DNA of 64,000 nucleotides, from positions 7,601,984 to 7,665,983 of the forward strand of contig NC_092564.1 in assembly GCF_037975245.1 (NCBI RefSeq). Reading direction: 5' to 3'. The notes beneath the pieces are model-generated. The model was not told where the DNA came from and made no database searches. It saw only the letters and a program-made list of their open reading frames with translations. The position numbers and the translations under genes are program-made. This document shows, in pieces, positions 10,687 through 23,416 of this stretch. This DNA is from Apostichopus japonicus (lineage: Eukaryota; Echinodermata; Holothuroidea; Aspidochirotida; Stichopodidae). How positions within the stretch are numbered: position 1 is the stretch's first letter; every line of letters begins with the position of its first letter.

Positions 10687-12676
10687 TAAATCTACTAGTC
10701 CACTAGCAACTCTCACTCATTTGGGGTGACAACTCCCAAATATCACAGCACTGCAAGATAATGCCTCCAAAACTTAATGTTAGGAAGTTTAGGACCAATA
10801 GGTCTCAGGCAGACATTTTGAGAACTTAAAAAGAACTAGGGTGGGTGAAAAATTGGTGTACCAAGAGAAAGGGCAGCAGATTAGCCTGGATAAACTGCCT
10901 CTGGGAAGGTTATCGCCATGGTGATATATTATTATTGACTTCAATGTCCTGCAGATAAGATTTGGTCTTTGACAATCTAAGTCAGGGGGTGCTGAAATAA
11001 TCTGTTTACTTTCAATCATTCAATGAAGAAGTCGCATTCTCATTTGACTGGAGATAATCTCCAAGAATTGTTGTGATTTAACTGATTGAATTCATATCTC
11101 TCTTGACAGTAGAGATATTCCATTGCATAGAGGATAACATATTACAAGAATTACAGGATTATATTGAAGAAGGAAATTGGAATTTTCCCTTGCTGGTGTG
11201 AAGCTGTGATGTTTCATTGTAACACACGTACAGTTTCAAAGAATAAAATGTCACTGAAAGTACATATACTTCATTCTATCCCACAAGTTTTCATTTTCCT
11301 TCAAGCTTCATAGTTTGTCATAATTGGTATTAAACATATGCAAATTTTCCAAATATTTGTTGCTCCTTTGTTAACCAAAACTTATGCAAACAGCTTCAAG
11401 TAGTGTTCCACTGATGGAATAAAAAACAAGGAAGGGAAATTTTTGCACCATTCAATGAAAACTGTTGAAGGCCATACTTGCTTCTGAAAAACAAAATAAA
11501 GTCCCACTGAGAGACATGGTTGCCTGGATAAGTTAGGTTATATCAAAGGTGTACAAGGATATACCAACTCCTTAAATACCTTTAAACGTTTTATCCAGGA
11601 CTTTAACTAATGCCTAGATGCTCTTAATTTCATTTCATTGATGTTCCATGTTGTATTTTATGCCATTGTCAACTTTGTATGTTTTTTTTTCTCTTTTCAT
11701 TGTTGTCTTATTGTTTACGTTTGTATTCTATATTATATTGATAATGCTTGTATCATATTATTCTACTTGTAGATTATGTATTTCAGGACCTTGGGGGTGG
11801 GGGGGCGGGGGATAAGCTTTACGCTAACCAAGTGTACCCTTTAATGTTAAATAAATACAAAAAATTATACATACAACAGCATACTTTATTTTCTCATATT
11901 TTTCCTGATATTTTTTAGCCTTGGCCTTGAAAATAGCATTGTGGTTGTAACTACATGTTGTAACTTACACATCGACTCAACACAAAGTAGAGCTTAAACC
12001 AAAAACTTTATTAAAGTCTTGACAGATTCAATACTCAATACTTTTTCTTCATACTAGTAGTAAACCATATCATAAATTCAACTTTCCAGACGGTTTTTTT
12101 TCACTCTCTCTCTCTCACTTGGGAGTGTTATACTCCTAATAAATACTGTAGCGTTGGATTTATGGTTGCCATGCAACCAGCTATTACAGACCACATTCAC
12201 ACCACATGTTTCCTTAAACCTATAAGTTTGTGGTTTCAGCTAATTGCCCCCCCCCCCTTCATGAGATTGAAACACCATGTGAAGTTTCCATCCATGATTG
12301 AAACAGGGAGCTGCTAGAGTAGTAGCTCCCTAAATGAACTGTATGAAAGAAACAAAATTGGAAACTGTTATAAACAAAAGGTTTGAAATAATAAGAAATA
12401 TAGGTAACTAATTATTTTGTGACATGCATAATTCTGTCAATATTGAAACTTGATTATAAAATAGATTTAGAGGGATCTATCTGGTGGCAGACAACATATA
12501 AATGCACATATCTTTAAGGAATAATATTCCATACTGTTAGTTGAAAAGCCAGATCTCTATACCGGCATGTCCCTTCAGATATGCTTGAATGTTTACAACT
12601 TATTTTGGTTGGCTAAACCCTTGATTCTACTAAGGAGAGAATTAGGGAGGATCACAGTAAGCCGTCTATGAAGTCA
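10687..12676. other. Intergenic AT-rich DNA
   Basis: No gene is recognised. Features are a poly(T) run near 11683, a G-rich tract near 11795-11811, a short TC repeat near 12103-12117 and a poly(C) run near 12246. Confidence 0.5.
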
Positions 12677-12684
12677 TCACAAGA

Positions 12685-12951
12685 CAGGCACGTAGCCAAG
12701 GGGGGCGGGGGAAAAGGGGCTGACCACCCCCTCCTTGAGCGTTAAATTTTTTTTTATGATATTGCTAGTAGTTTCAAAATAGAAAATGCTTGGATGCAAC
12801 TTACAAGGCCTGGGAAGTGCCATTTCCAGCGATCTGGGAGGCATTTTCGGCCAAAATGTTCATCTACGCGCAAACACATGGTGGCGCTACGCTTAGATAG
12901 TTTACCTACAGGCTTCGCCCCTCCCTTGGCAAATTCCTCACTATGCGCCTG
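12685..12951 (+). mobile_element. Short hAT-type element, family B, copy 2
   Basis: A perfect 8-bp duplication, TCACAAGA, lies at 12677-12684 and 12952-12959. The element begins CAGGCACGTAGCCAAGG and ends ACTATGCGCCTG. The interior contains TTACAAGGCCTGGGAAGTG and GGTGGCGCTACGCTTAGAT, which recur in the other family B copies. There is no coding capacity, so it depends on a transposase in trans. Confidence 0.9.
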
Positions 12952-12959
12952 TCACAAGA

Positions 12960-13841
12960 GATGTTATTCTAAAGCTTTACTATTCTGTCAGTTCAAATGT
13001 TTGCTTTGTATGTGTTTTCTTCTCTGTGGATAATGGATTTCAAATACTATAAAGAATAACAAAAACATTTTGCAGCTTTATTGTTATGATTCACATTGCT
13101 ATTGCCAGATGCATTCACAAAGTATATCACCTAATTTGAAAAATGAATATCTTCCCCAAACAAGGATGTGGTTTGACTTAACTTATACAGCAAATTTCCA
13201 GCAGTTTAGTTCCCTTTTAAACCATTGATACAATGTATGTAATAAGTTTTGTCAGTAAACAGAACAAATTTCCAGAGTCTGGATATATTTTAAGTAGATT
13301 TTAGAGGAGTATGAGAAAATATACTTTGTACACCTTATTGAGGTATTTAATTCAATATTTTTAATTGCAAAAGTTCACTCCTAGGGACAATCACACTTGA
13401 TCAAGCTGAGACAATGGCCAATAATTTTCACCCATTAACTGTTAACAATTTAATTTATAAAGTAACAGGTATGTTAGCTTCCAGGAATATTGGGGCTGTT
13501 TACCTCCTTCAGTACAAACATTAGAATCTAAGTAATTTTTACATTCTCATACATTTTAAAACAAACAATGGAGTAGCATTAGGGAACAGAGCCCCTAAAA
13601 CTGAGTTGGGAAAGAAGGGAAGGGCAGTATTTTCAGAGCAATTCATTGATATACATGTGGGTGTGGTCCCTGGTCCACCCTACACCCACCCACCCAACCT
13701 TATACCTTGAGGCAATACCAAAAGATTTTATATCACCTTGATCTTCAAGAAATGGAACATCAAAAGGATCACCAGATATGATGACATTCTAAAATATATT
13801 TCCATGTCTCAAAGGATATGTCCGTAATGTTAATTGATATA
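12960..13841. other. Intergenic DNA
   Basis: No gene or delimited repeat is recognised. A short CACCC-rich stretch lies near 13675-13695. Confidence 0.5.
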
Positions 13842-13849
13842 CCCTTGCA

Positions 13850-14197
13850 CAGTGTGGCGAAGCCAGGTTTTTTGGTGTGGGGTGGGGGGGGGCAAAGTCA
13901 ATTTTCTGTCCCCATTTTCAGGCACATAGTGGTGGATCGCCATCCTGGGGAGGGGTATAAGGGGAGGGAGTGTCACATTTTGAGACACTGCAACTGCGCC
14001 CGTAGCGCACATTTTTGAGGAGACCGTCCATTACATTCTCTTTAGTATTCCCTCTCCCCTTATCATTGGCCGCATCCCCCAGGTTCGAGTACATTTAAAA
14101 AATTGTTTGCTCTTAGATTTTTCCAGTTGCCATCATGTCCCCAAAAATTTCTGTGGGGGGCACTCTGCCCCCCCCCCCCCTGCTGGCTACGCCACTG
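13850..14197 (+). mobile_element. hAT-type element with G/C-rich ends
   Basis: The left end is CAGTGTGGCGAAGCCAGG. The right end is GCTGGCTACGCCACTG, its near-complement apart from a TG insertion. Flanks are CCCTTGCA (13842-13849) and TGCTTGCA (14198-14205), matching at 6 of 8 positions, so this looks like an older insertion. The interior GGATCGCCATCCTGGGGAGG recurs in the 39860-40856 element and, inverted, in 59829-60855, linking the three as relatives. Confidence 0.75.
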
Positions 14198-14205
14198 TGC
14201 TTGCA

Positions 14206-15072
14206 GTCTTGTACTGTACAAGAACAAAAAATTTCAGTTTATGCCAAGGTAATGTTTAAGTGGAATCAATGGCATTCAGTAGGTGCTTTAAAAAGCTCAC
14301 CAAATAGGATGCAAGCTCTATTTAATTTAACAATTCACAGCTCAGCATACAGTACATGTTTACATACAAAGTAATATCGCTCAGAACCATCTTTCAGAAC
14401 ATGGTGTTAGACATATCCTTCAGAACATCTAACCTGGTGAGCATTCTGATAGTTGCGTAGAAAGAAGCACTCCAGGCATTTGAAATATATATATTTTAAT
14501 GGGGAACATTTGCAAATTATTTAATTGAAAAGTGACCCTGAAAGTATGCCACATAGCATAGCTGGCATAGAATGTCACAATTCTAGCCAGTTTAAAAAAA
14601 AAGTTACTGACTAAAGTCAAATCATCACTGGTATTTATCTTGCCTTAATACAATTTAATCAACATACCTGGGTCTACTGGCAGAGAAAATGCAAATACGT
14701 TTTCACTTTTCTGCTGGCAAATGTCAAAATCTACTGGCATATTAAACCGGATAATAGCCTGAATTTTAAGGGCTGTTGTGGTATTGATGGAAGAATTGTT
14801 AAGTTTTGACTCCCAAGGCTCCTGTGTTGATTGTAGTCATTAATACCGACTATTTCAGACCAATGCGGCCCAATAATTGCCAAAAATACAGGGCAATATT
14901 GCTGAGGGGGTGGTAGAGTATAAGTGCATAGATTTTACCCAGTCATTACGGATGTCTTTCTCAACCAATAGAGGTGTATTACTGCCGATGGTGGATTGTA
15001 ACATTTCTCTGAATTTTGATGGTTACCAGACCGTATTTGCTGTATAACTTCCTGACCATGATTTCCTGATTT
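14206..15072. other. Intergenic DNA
   Basis: No gene, RNA or delimited repeat is recognised in this stretch. Confidence 0.5.
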
Positions 15073-15508
15073 GGTAGATGTATTGAAGTACAGTATTTCC
15101 ATGGTAGATGAGTTGGACTAACATTTTGTACTTTTTGTTGAATCAAGTTCATTTTTATAACATTGTCTTATACTGAGTCGCTATGATAAGTTAAAGTAGG
15201 GCATAAATGTACCCCCCCCCCCCTTTCCTCAGCATAGTAAGATTTTGGGGATGTTTTGTTCATGTTATGATCTTTGTCACTCAGGTAGATGCATTGAAGT
15301 ACAGTACTTCCATGGTAGATGAGTTGGACTAACATTTTGTACTTTTTGTTGAATCAAGTTCATTTTTACAACATTGTCCTATACTGAGTTGCTATGATAA
15401 GTGAAAGTAAGGCATAAATGTACCCCCCCCCCCCCCTTTCCTCATCATATTGTAGTAGTAAGATTTTGGGGATGTTTTGTTCATGTTATGATCTTTGTCG
15501 CTCAAGTT
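15073..15508. repeat. Two-copy tandem duplication, period about 211 bp
   Basis: The unit beginning GGTAGATGTATTGAAGTACAG at 15073 recurs as GGTAGATGCATTGAAGTACAG at 15284 with few changes. Each copy carries a poly(C) run, longer in the second copy. Slippage in the run is the main difference between copies. Confidence 0.9.
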
Positions 15509-18500
15509 TTAGACAACTGATAATGAATCCAGAATAATTAAGATTTAAATACATTTTATCTTGTTTTAATTCCCAGTGGTAAATGCATAACGCCTGTAAC
15601 TACTGAAATGTAACAACTCCCCCCCCCCTTCCCTTTCTTCATGAATTGCATTTTATAAGGGGGGAGGGAGAGGATGGGGATATTGGTTCAAATCATAAAA
15701 TCCAGACCCTTGTTCAACCCTCCACCTTTTTGTAATAGTGTATGTACCATTCTACTATTTGTCATGTGGAAATAGTACTCACTCCAGATGTGCTAATTAT
15801 TTCAACATTGAAAGGAAAGCAGACAAATATTAATGTAAAAATAGAAATATCAAGTATTCTGTTTATCTTAAAGTCACTTGACCATTTTGTGTTTCCTTTG
15901 AGAAAAAAAAATTAGAACTATTTTCTCAGAATGATTTTTCAGGTTATTTTGTGAGTGTCCTGTGTTCATATTGTGTTTTAAGTCTGGGAAGAGAGAGTAT
16001 TTTATTAGTGTATAAAATCACCACAGTCTAGCAACTTTGTAGTTACTGACCCTATCCACATAGCCAGGATGCAATCAATGGCCTTATCTTGGTATTGAGT
16101 GTCCTCACGACAATGGTGACTCACCATGAGGTGTATAGGATAACAGACTGACCATTACCAAAACAAAGGAGTCACCATACCAGGACAATGCCCACACAAC
16201 ATAAACACCAAGCAATGGTCTGTAAAAATCCGATAAACTTTGATGAATAATAAGAGGGCTGTGTGCTATGATAAGTGGAGGTCTATTGGACACTTGTAAA
16301 CAATGTGTAGAGGGATTAGTCCTTATGAATCTTTTAGAGTGGTTACAACAGTTTATTGATAATCTTACAAAGTTTGCAGAAGAAAGGGAAGTGTTGTCTT
16401 ACTGCCTTCTTTTTTTGTATGTGTGTGTGTGCTTGAGATATGAGTTTAATCAATTGAAGCTACATGGGAATTTCCTGTAAATAACAGGATATGTGGGAGG
16501 TGAGTTCTTGAAGAGGTGGACCCATTGGAAGAATGGTTACAGAGAGGTGAGTAGGTCATTCTTACTCATTATGATGCATGTCATTGCTGTCTTTACTACA
16601 CTGGAATAGATTGTTAATAGGAATTCAGTTTATTGCAGTTTTAGTGAGGTTCCATTAAGGAGATTACACACTGTTGGTAATAATAAATAAAGAGTCATTG
16701 ATGGATCTCTACTATCTTTCACATAGGCTTTACCACTGAAAGCGTACATACAGGTGTGTGGATGAGAACTTCGACTGGTGAGTTAATCTTTGGAGAATAT
16801 TAGGTTTAACTTTTGTTTGAACTTATTACCACTAAACCATTTTGCATAAGACATAGATCTAATTAAAATAAGACAATTTCAGCAATACGTTTGAGAATGA
16901 AGTCAATGGATGGGTGCCTCGATCTTGATGTCTCTCAAAAGACTTCTAACAGCTCGTCCAGAAATGCAGATCTGTATGGGTTTGTTCATCTTGTGCATGA
17001 TTACGGAACAGACACGTCTTGTTTTAGAAGGTGACAGGAAGGACTAGGGGGCATCATTGGAGAGCTGGGAGAGGGTGAATGGATGTACCTGTACCATCAT
17101 GATTGCTAGTGGGCTAATACATGATCTTCTCTAAACATGGATATTCCCAGATAATGGTTGCATATAGCATGCATAAAAGGCTTAATGTGTAACTATGTCA
17201 CAAATTTTGGGTAAATTTGTCTACACCATCAAAATTTTGCCTCTCATGTATCCCATCTGTGTGCTTGAATTTGGCAATAGTTTGCGACATATATTGCATT
17301 GCTTGTCAGACAACACTTAAAATTGTAAGTTTGGCTATGGACAAATTCAAAATAAAAACTTTTCTATTAGTTAATTTCAATTTCTGGATTTAATAAATTA
17401 AAAACTTTCGGTATCAAAATGTAACAATGTATAAAAGTGACAGCAATCTACTGTACTGTACATATTAAGAGGGGCTCCTTAGTTTCTCATATACAGTTAG
17501 GCACAGTTACTTCCACAACATTGGTAGCTTATCCCATAAAGACTGTGAACCTATATTATTGTACATGTACAATCATTATAAATGGTTCCCTGTGGGCCCC
17601 CTCCCTTAGCAACCAGCAGTTGCCTTCCACAGCCTGGGATGAAAGAATTGTTTGCAACACAGACTATCATCCTTATTAATTTTCTCTTTTAATTTGATAT
17701 TTCGTGAAGGATTCTGCCCCTGGCCTTCTTTTTCCAGTTTGGAAAAGTGATTAATATTTCTGCTCGGTAGTTAAAGAAAGAGCAATTTGTCTGGCAATCA
17801 GGTGGCTGCTTGCACAGCGAAATTATTCACACAGGAGAAAATTTTAATCAACCTTTGTGTACTTGCCGTTGGCTGCTGCTTGGAGAACCTTGCGCCAATT
17901 AAATGCTTTAATAAACTGAGTCACAATTTTGGCTAAATATATATACATAAATATATATATATTATATGCAGTACAGCTCTGGGCCTAGAACCAAGCACTG
18001 CAAAGCAAATATATTGCAATTAATGCTCCAGTTAAAAAGTCCTATGGAAGTGATAGATTTTTTGTGGAAAATGTTAGAACCAATTATGCTCTGAGGCAAT
18101 TTTATGTATAAACCAAATATATCTCTCCTTCAGTTGGTTACAGATGATCACTGGTTGTGCAGTCATTATTTTTTCTAATAGATCTGCATATGTGAGCATT
18201 TATTGTACAGACTTTGCTCCATGGAATATATATATCTTTTATTTGCATTTGTTTTGCATAATTTGATATTATGGTGATCAATTGGAAAAAGACAAGGTTT
18301 TGCAGAATTTGAGGTACATGACAAGGTAGGTAGTGTACATGCTAAATGTTCACTATTACAGGTAGTTTAATTCTACTGTGCACCCAATATATAACTAATC
18401 AAGAGTCAAGAATTGTTAAGAGTCAGAAGCTACTTAAATTTGTTATATGCTGCCTTCTCCTTGTCCTGTCTACCCCCCTCCCACCCCCCCCCTTTAAAGA

Positions 18501-19320
18501 AAAAGAAAAGAAAGAAAAATATATTACTCACAAGTTCATTGACCCTTCATAAATGCAAGTAACCTGTATTCGGTTCATTGGGTTAATTAACATCTAAAAA
18601 GTGCTAAATAATTCTACTGAATCTTTTGTTCTGGTTGAGAGTCCATTTAAATTAAATGAGAGTTCTCATAATGGAAACTGTTTGCCTCTGTTTTTCATCT
18701 CTCTCTGTCATAAAAAGTAGATATTACAAAATGGTTGCATAGCAACGAAGCATTATATGTCGAATATATGATTTAAAACCTCCGAGTAGAAATTTTCTCT
18801 TTCTTCTCTTAGTAATGATAAAAGCTGTTTTAATATGATCCGGCTGTGAAAAATTAACAGTTCTTGTGGAAGTACCTTGCAAAATATCAAATCTACTATA
18901 TTGTTCATATCGATCTTATCTCAAATTTGCGACACTGTCAAGTGATGTATGCAGATATGTGTATTGCTCGAGTATTTTTAACCATGCTGAGATACCATGT
19001 AAGGATTTCCATAACCTAACTGGAGATTATTGCAGAAATTGCAAGGTGTTTGTATAGTTCCCCGCAGAGTGAGCTTGCATACAGACAGTTCAGTACAAAT
19101 TGGATGTCACATCCAATTTTCCAAAGGTGGTTTTTGATGCTCTGAAATTTCCAATTTGACTTCCTGTGTAAACTGTGGGAATCTTATAGCCATTATAGGT
19201 AATATAATGGAATTGAGAAGTGTTTACTATCATCTTCATCACCTATTTGGATTGGTATTTTAAAGAGTTAATTGCTGAACAGATCTGTTGATACTGGCAC
19301 AGTAACATTCATACATGTTT
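15509..19320. other. Intergenic AT-rich DNA
   Basis: No gene is recognised. There are poly(C) runs near 15621 and 18485, a TG repeat near 16419-16431 and a TA-rich microsatellite around 17937-17962. Confidence 0.5.
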
Positions 19321-19329
19321 CAGTGAGTA

Positions 19330-19450
19330 TATTACGACCTTCCTTACCGGTTTCGAACCTCTGGACATACAAGCAGTGTCCATAGCCTAGTGGTTAGGGT
19401 GTCCACATATAAAGCAGGAGTCCAGGGTTTGAATCCCGTTGGAGTCTGGA
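19330..19450 (+). repeat. tRNA-like sequence (SINE head or tRNA pseudogene)
   Basis: An A-box-like TAGCCTAGTGG (19383-19393) and a B-box-like GGTTTGAATCC (19426-19436) are spaced as in a tRNA. The D arm can form (GCCT with AGGG). The anticodon stem and acceptor stem pair poorly and position 33 is not T, so it is not a working tRNA. The 50 bp before it, containing GACCTTCCTTACCGGTTTCG, recurs near 19697-19745, which marks it as part of a repeat family. Confidence 0.6.
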
Positions 19451-19696
19451 TGTTTTTTCACTGTTCTGGATTTTTCAACTCATTACAATTTCAATTATAT
19501 ATAGATTCATTTGCCTTTGTAGTTTACCTCCATTCTATTAACAATAAAGTCTGTTCAAAGTATCTCTTTCGAGATCCGGCTTTAGGAATCACAAATGATT
19601 TCATGTTGGTTAGCATCATGCTTGATCTCTAGAGTAAAGTGTCACCAAAACAGAATTAGTATTGTTCGATACAGGTGACAACAGCCTACAGTGGAA

Positions 19697-19745
19697 TTAT
19701 GACCTTCCTTATGGGTTTCGAACCTCTGGATATATAATCAGCATC
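19697..19745 (+). repeat. Second copy of the GACCTTCCTTA/TTTCGAACCTCTGG repeat
   Basis: This 49-bp segment matches 19335-19375 with few changes. It ends before the tRNA-like A box of the first copy. It lies just upstream of the truncated LINE. Confidence 0.65.
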
Positions 19746-19799
19746 CGATATATATAAGCCCTCTGTCTATAGCTTATCAAAATTACTTTGTGACTAACT

Positions 19800-20350
19800 T
19801 CATCTTTTATGCTGATACATTACCATAATGACCTTGTGAAAGTTCATCTTGCTACATTCGCTTATCGCTCTATTAATGGGTATAATCCGCCCATATGTAA
19901 AAATTTATTCACTGTTAATAGGGAAATCCATGATTATAATACAAGACAGGCTGGTCACATACATAGACTTTTTCCCCATAGTAACCTGGGTAAACAGAGT
20001 ATACGTTATCGGGCAAACACTTGCTGGAATTATCTACTTAATCATCATGATCATATACAAAATGATTCTCAGTCACCACGTTCCTTTAAAAGTCAATTAA
20101 GCGAGGTTTACATAAGTGATTATTGATCCATAATACTTTTTAGAAATCTTTGTTTGTTTATATCGTTAACTCTGATAACTTAATTATTTTCCTTCTTTAG
20201 GGAGTGGCTCTACTCGATAAGCCTTTCAGGTTTTTAGATCACTTCCTTTCTCTTTATACTCAATTTCATATCTGTAAACGTTTGTATGACATACAATGTA
20301 CCGTATATTGAGAAAAAACAAATAAATGAAATGAAATGAAATGAAATGAT
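19800..20350 (+). mobile_element. 5'-truncated LINE (CR1/L2-type) 3' end
   Basis: The segment holds the last part of a reverse-transcriptase ORF, then a short 3' region, and ends in an (ATGAA)n array at about 20320-20350. Simple 3' tandem repeats of this kind are typical of CR1/L2-clade elements. The catalytic reverse-transcriptase core and endonuclease are absent, so it is a dead 5' truncation. Confidence 0.75.
19809..20126 (+). pseudogene. C-terminal fragment of LINE ORF2
   Basis: About 100 codons read YNTRQAGHIHRLFPHSNLGK, then SIRYRANTCWNYL and SPRSFKSQL. This is the characteristic tail after the reverse-transcriptase domain in CR1/L2/Jockey-type LINEs (NTR...R-T/S-N-x-G...SI-x-Y-R-G/A...WN-x-L...S-FK-x-x-L). 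The frame is open to a TGA at 20124. There is no start of its own and no catalytic YxDD motif. Confidence 0.8.
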
Positions 20351-23282
20351 ATGGCATGTTTTACAGTTTATATTACTCTAATGTTGTAATGTGCACCATT
20401 AACCCACAGTTACTAAGAATTTAAAGTATTTCGTCCCACTTCCCCGGTTTGCTAAACTGCTCAGCAGGACATTGTTGTAATTCTCGCTTTTTTAACACTC
20501 ATGAACTTATTTTCGAGGAATGCAGACTACTGTATCTAACTACACACATTATGTACAGTTCCTGGACTATTTCATGTTAAATGTGACATAACCAAGTTAT
20601 GTAGGATAGCTGGTGTTGGAACTGATCGCACAGACCCAGGCATACCACATACTTTATAAATTTCAGACATGGAACCAAGGCGATATAGTTACTAGTTGCG
20701 TGTTTGATGCAGCAAATGTGGAAATTAATCATATCCTGTTGGGGGTTCTTCTCAATAGCGTGGTTCTCATTAAATTTCAGTTTGTTTCACTATTAATGAC
20801 TTGAAAGAATGTCACCTAGTTAAAGACATATCCATCACGGTTCTTGTCCCACAGTGGTCTCACAGAGGTTGGGATTTTTAAAGCAAGATGCAAAAACTTT
20901 GAGTGTACAATATTCTGACATTGTTTCCTACCGAAAGTTCCACTAATTTTAAAGGTAGCCTTTAAACTGCGGCAAAGAAAGTGACTGAGCAAGCAAAAAG
21001 AGATACAGCTGTAACAGGCATAAATGTGGCGTTAAGGGGTTCTAGTCTATGCTTATCTGTGAGGGCTTTCCTGCGGAGCGAGGCGTAGCGAAAAATAGGA
21101 AACATACACGATGCGTTGCGTGCGTTATGTACATATATTGACGATCTGTCTCACTCCAGACTCGGCACTCGAATCCCCTCCAAACTACCAACAATTACAG
21201 CTGATACTGCAACTAATTAACATACAAATAACAGAAATGACATGAACATACACAGTCGTCTGAATACGTTCAATATGCAAACGAACTTTACTTGATGATA
21301 AAGACAATTTACATGACAATAACATACACTCTTACAATACATTGGTCAGTCCAGTATTCCTCATTTGTAATGTTTTTTTTATTCTAATTTATATTTCTTA
21401 GTTGTCACATGATGTACAAGACATTGTAAATATAACACAGTATTGCAATGTTATGAAAGATAATTTTGCAGCTCATACAATATTTCCTCTTCAGCCAGGC
21501 ACATAGAAATGACAAGCAAAAAAAAAATTGCTAAATCTGTCATAATTTTTTAATGATCAATTATCAATGCATCCTGTAAGTTGTTTTAAATAGAAGCATC
21601 AGGCCTCATGGAAATTAAGGTAGTGAATCCACAGAATGCAACATCCTTTGTAGTCACTCTAAAATACCTTAATGATTATGAATACCTAATATTTTGTCAG
21701 GAAAACAAGTGTGTCCTATGATTCAGTTACTCATGTACCAAGGTATGGATGTACCTTAAGACATTATGACTAGCTTTCAGTGTTTACCTCGATGGCATCC
21801 AGGGGCAAGAATAACATTAAAGTATTATGCCACATTTATTTAATGTAACACTGTTCTAAAAGCTGTTTGTAACTACAAGGTCTGGACCTAGATCACCCTT
21901 CTCTTTTCCTCCCTAATTCCCTTTACTATACTTCCTATTATTAATATCAATTCATTCATCAATACTTAATACCTTATAATTTAGTACATGTCCTCACTCT
22001 GTCCTATCCTTTATGATACTCTACCCTAGTACAGTAATTATAGTTATGATGAATTACCGTATACATTGTGTGGGAATCAGGCATACTTTACTATGTTTCT
22101 ATCTCTCTTCTAGTACCCTTCCCTAAATTCCCATTCCTTATCTGCACATTTTATTTTGATCCTGTTGTACCCTATTCCCACCCATCCCTACCTATCCCTA
22201 CTGTAATACCAATCATATACTACTTACTGTATAATAGCTTTAGTAGTTCAAATTGAACTATTGTTTTGTACAACAGTTATTGTATAGTTAAAGTGTGATT
22301 CCTTCCTTTTCTTTTTTCCCCTTTCTACGTATACATGCTTAAGAAATAATGTCAGATCACCTTAGTTACCAAATGATGTAATATAGATTTTAAACCATTT
22401 TACTGTATGTACTGTACTACTAAATGGAAAAGTATGCTTCATTGCTTTATGATAGAAACTTTGTACAATAACTTTTTACACTTGTTTTTGCTTTTATGCT
22501 TTCTACAAAAGAAAAGACAATATCAGCATTTATTCTATAGTGTACTGAACTTTAAACTTAAATTTGTCTCTATTGTATATTGGCACCACTTCCCACTGTA
22601 GAAACTTAGGTATATTGGAATTGAACTGAAACAGAGACATCCATCAAATGGAAATTTACTCACTATAGTCATGGTCTGTACGTTTAGTCAGTGACAGCAC
22701 CTGTTTTGCAAATGTTGGGGAGGGGGGGGTGGGAGGGAGGCGGGATGTGGCAAGGTGGGAAGGAGAAAAGAAACTGCTTGAAATTATGAGGCTAAATGAA
22801 GTTAGCCACCTTGTCCTTGAAAGACCTACTATGTTCCTTGCCTTACCACCTTTGTTCCACCCCCCCCCCCTTTCTTCTTTTCCCTACCTTACTTTCTTTG
22901 ACATCTATAACTGTAAATGCTACAGTCCGTTCCCTTTAGCAAGTATCAGACTCAAAAGGAATCGTTGCATCTCTAAATAGTGATGACAAACATCATATAT
23001 AGGAATATCTTGTAATGCAGTCCATATTTAGTTTGATTTGTCTTTGAAGCAAAGCCAATGACCAATCGCAAGTCGACTGACTTCCCAAACATAAAGAGAA
23101 AGAAAAAAAAACCCAAAATTTTCTCACAAACTTTCATTCAAAGAGAATCTAATATTTATCTCAGGATTCCTTTCTGCATTGGAACTATTTTATAGGCTGA
23201 CATTCAGCCCACTTTGTCACGATCATTTTAACACAAGAGAATTAAAGTATTGATGCAAGCTTCGTTACACATTAACTTGAAG
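20351..23282. other. Intergenic AT-rich DNA
   Basis: No gene is recognised. Poly(G) lies near 22726 and poly(C) near 22860. The region 21000-21130 has a locally higher CpG content (GGAGCGAGGCGTAGCG) and may be a transposon remnant that I could not delimit. Confidence 0.5.
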
Positions 23283-23416
23283 GGGAAAAAAAAGTATAAA
23301 AAGAGTTTGAAATAGCCTGCAGTATTGATTTTGTCAATATTATTTTCGGGGGAAAACAAAGTTTAAATAGAGTTTGAAGTAGCCTGCAGTATTGATTTTG
23401 TCAATATTATTTTCGG
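23283..23416. repeat. Two-copy tandem duplication, period 67 bp
   Basis: AGCCTGCAGTATTGATTTTG and the following TCAATATTATTTTCGG occur at 23314 and again at 23381, with nearly identical flanks. Confidence 0.9.

Noticed and set aside
10021-10716. 231-codon minus-strand open frame
   Set aside because: It runs across the family B element at 10377-10678 and its flanks; no motif is recognisable and the homologous element copies do not keep the frame.
19376-19450. Functional tRNA gene
   Set aside because: Boxes A and B are present, but the anticodon and acceptor stems do not pair and position 33 is not T; it fits a SINE head or pseudogene better.
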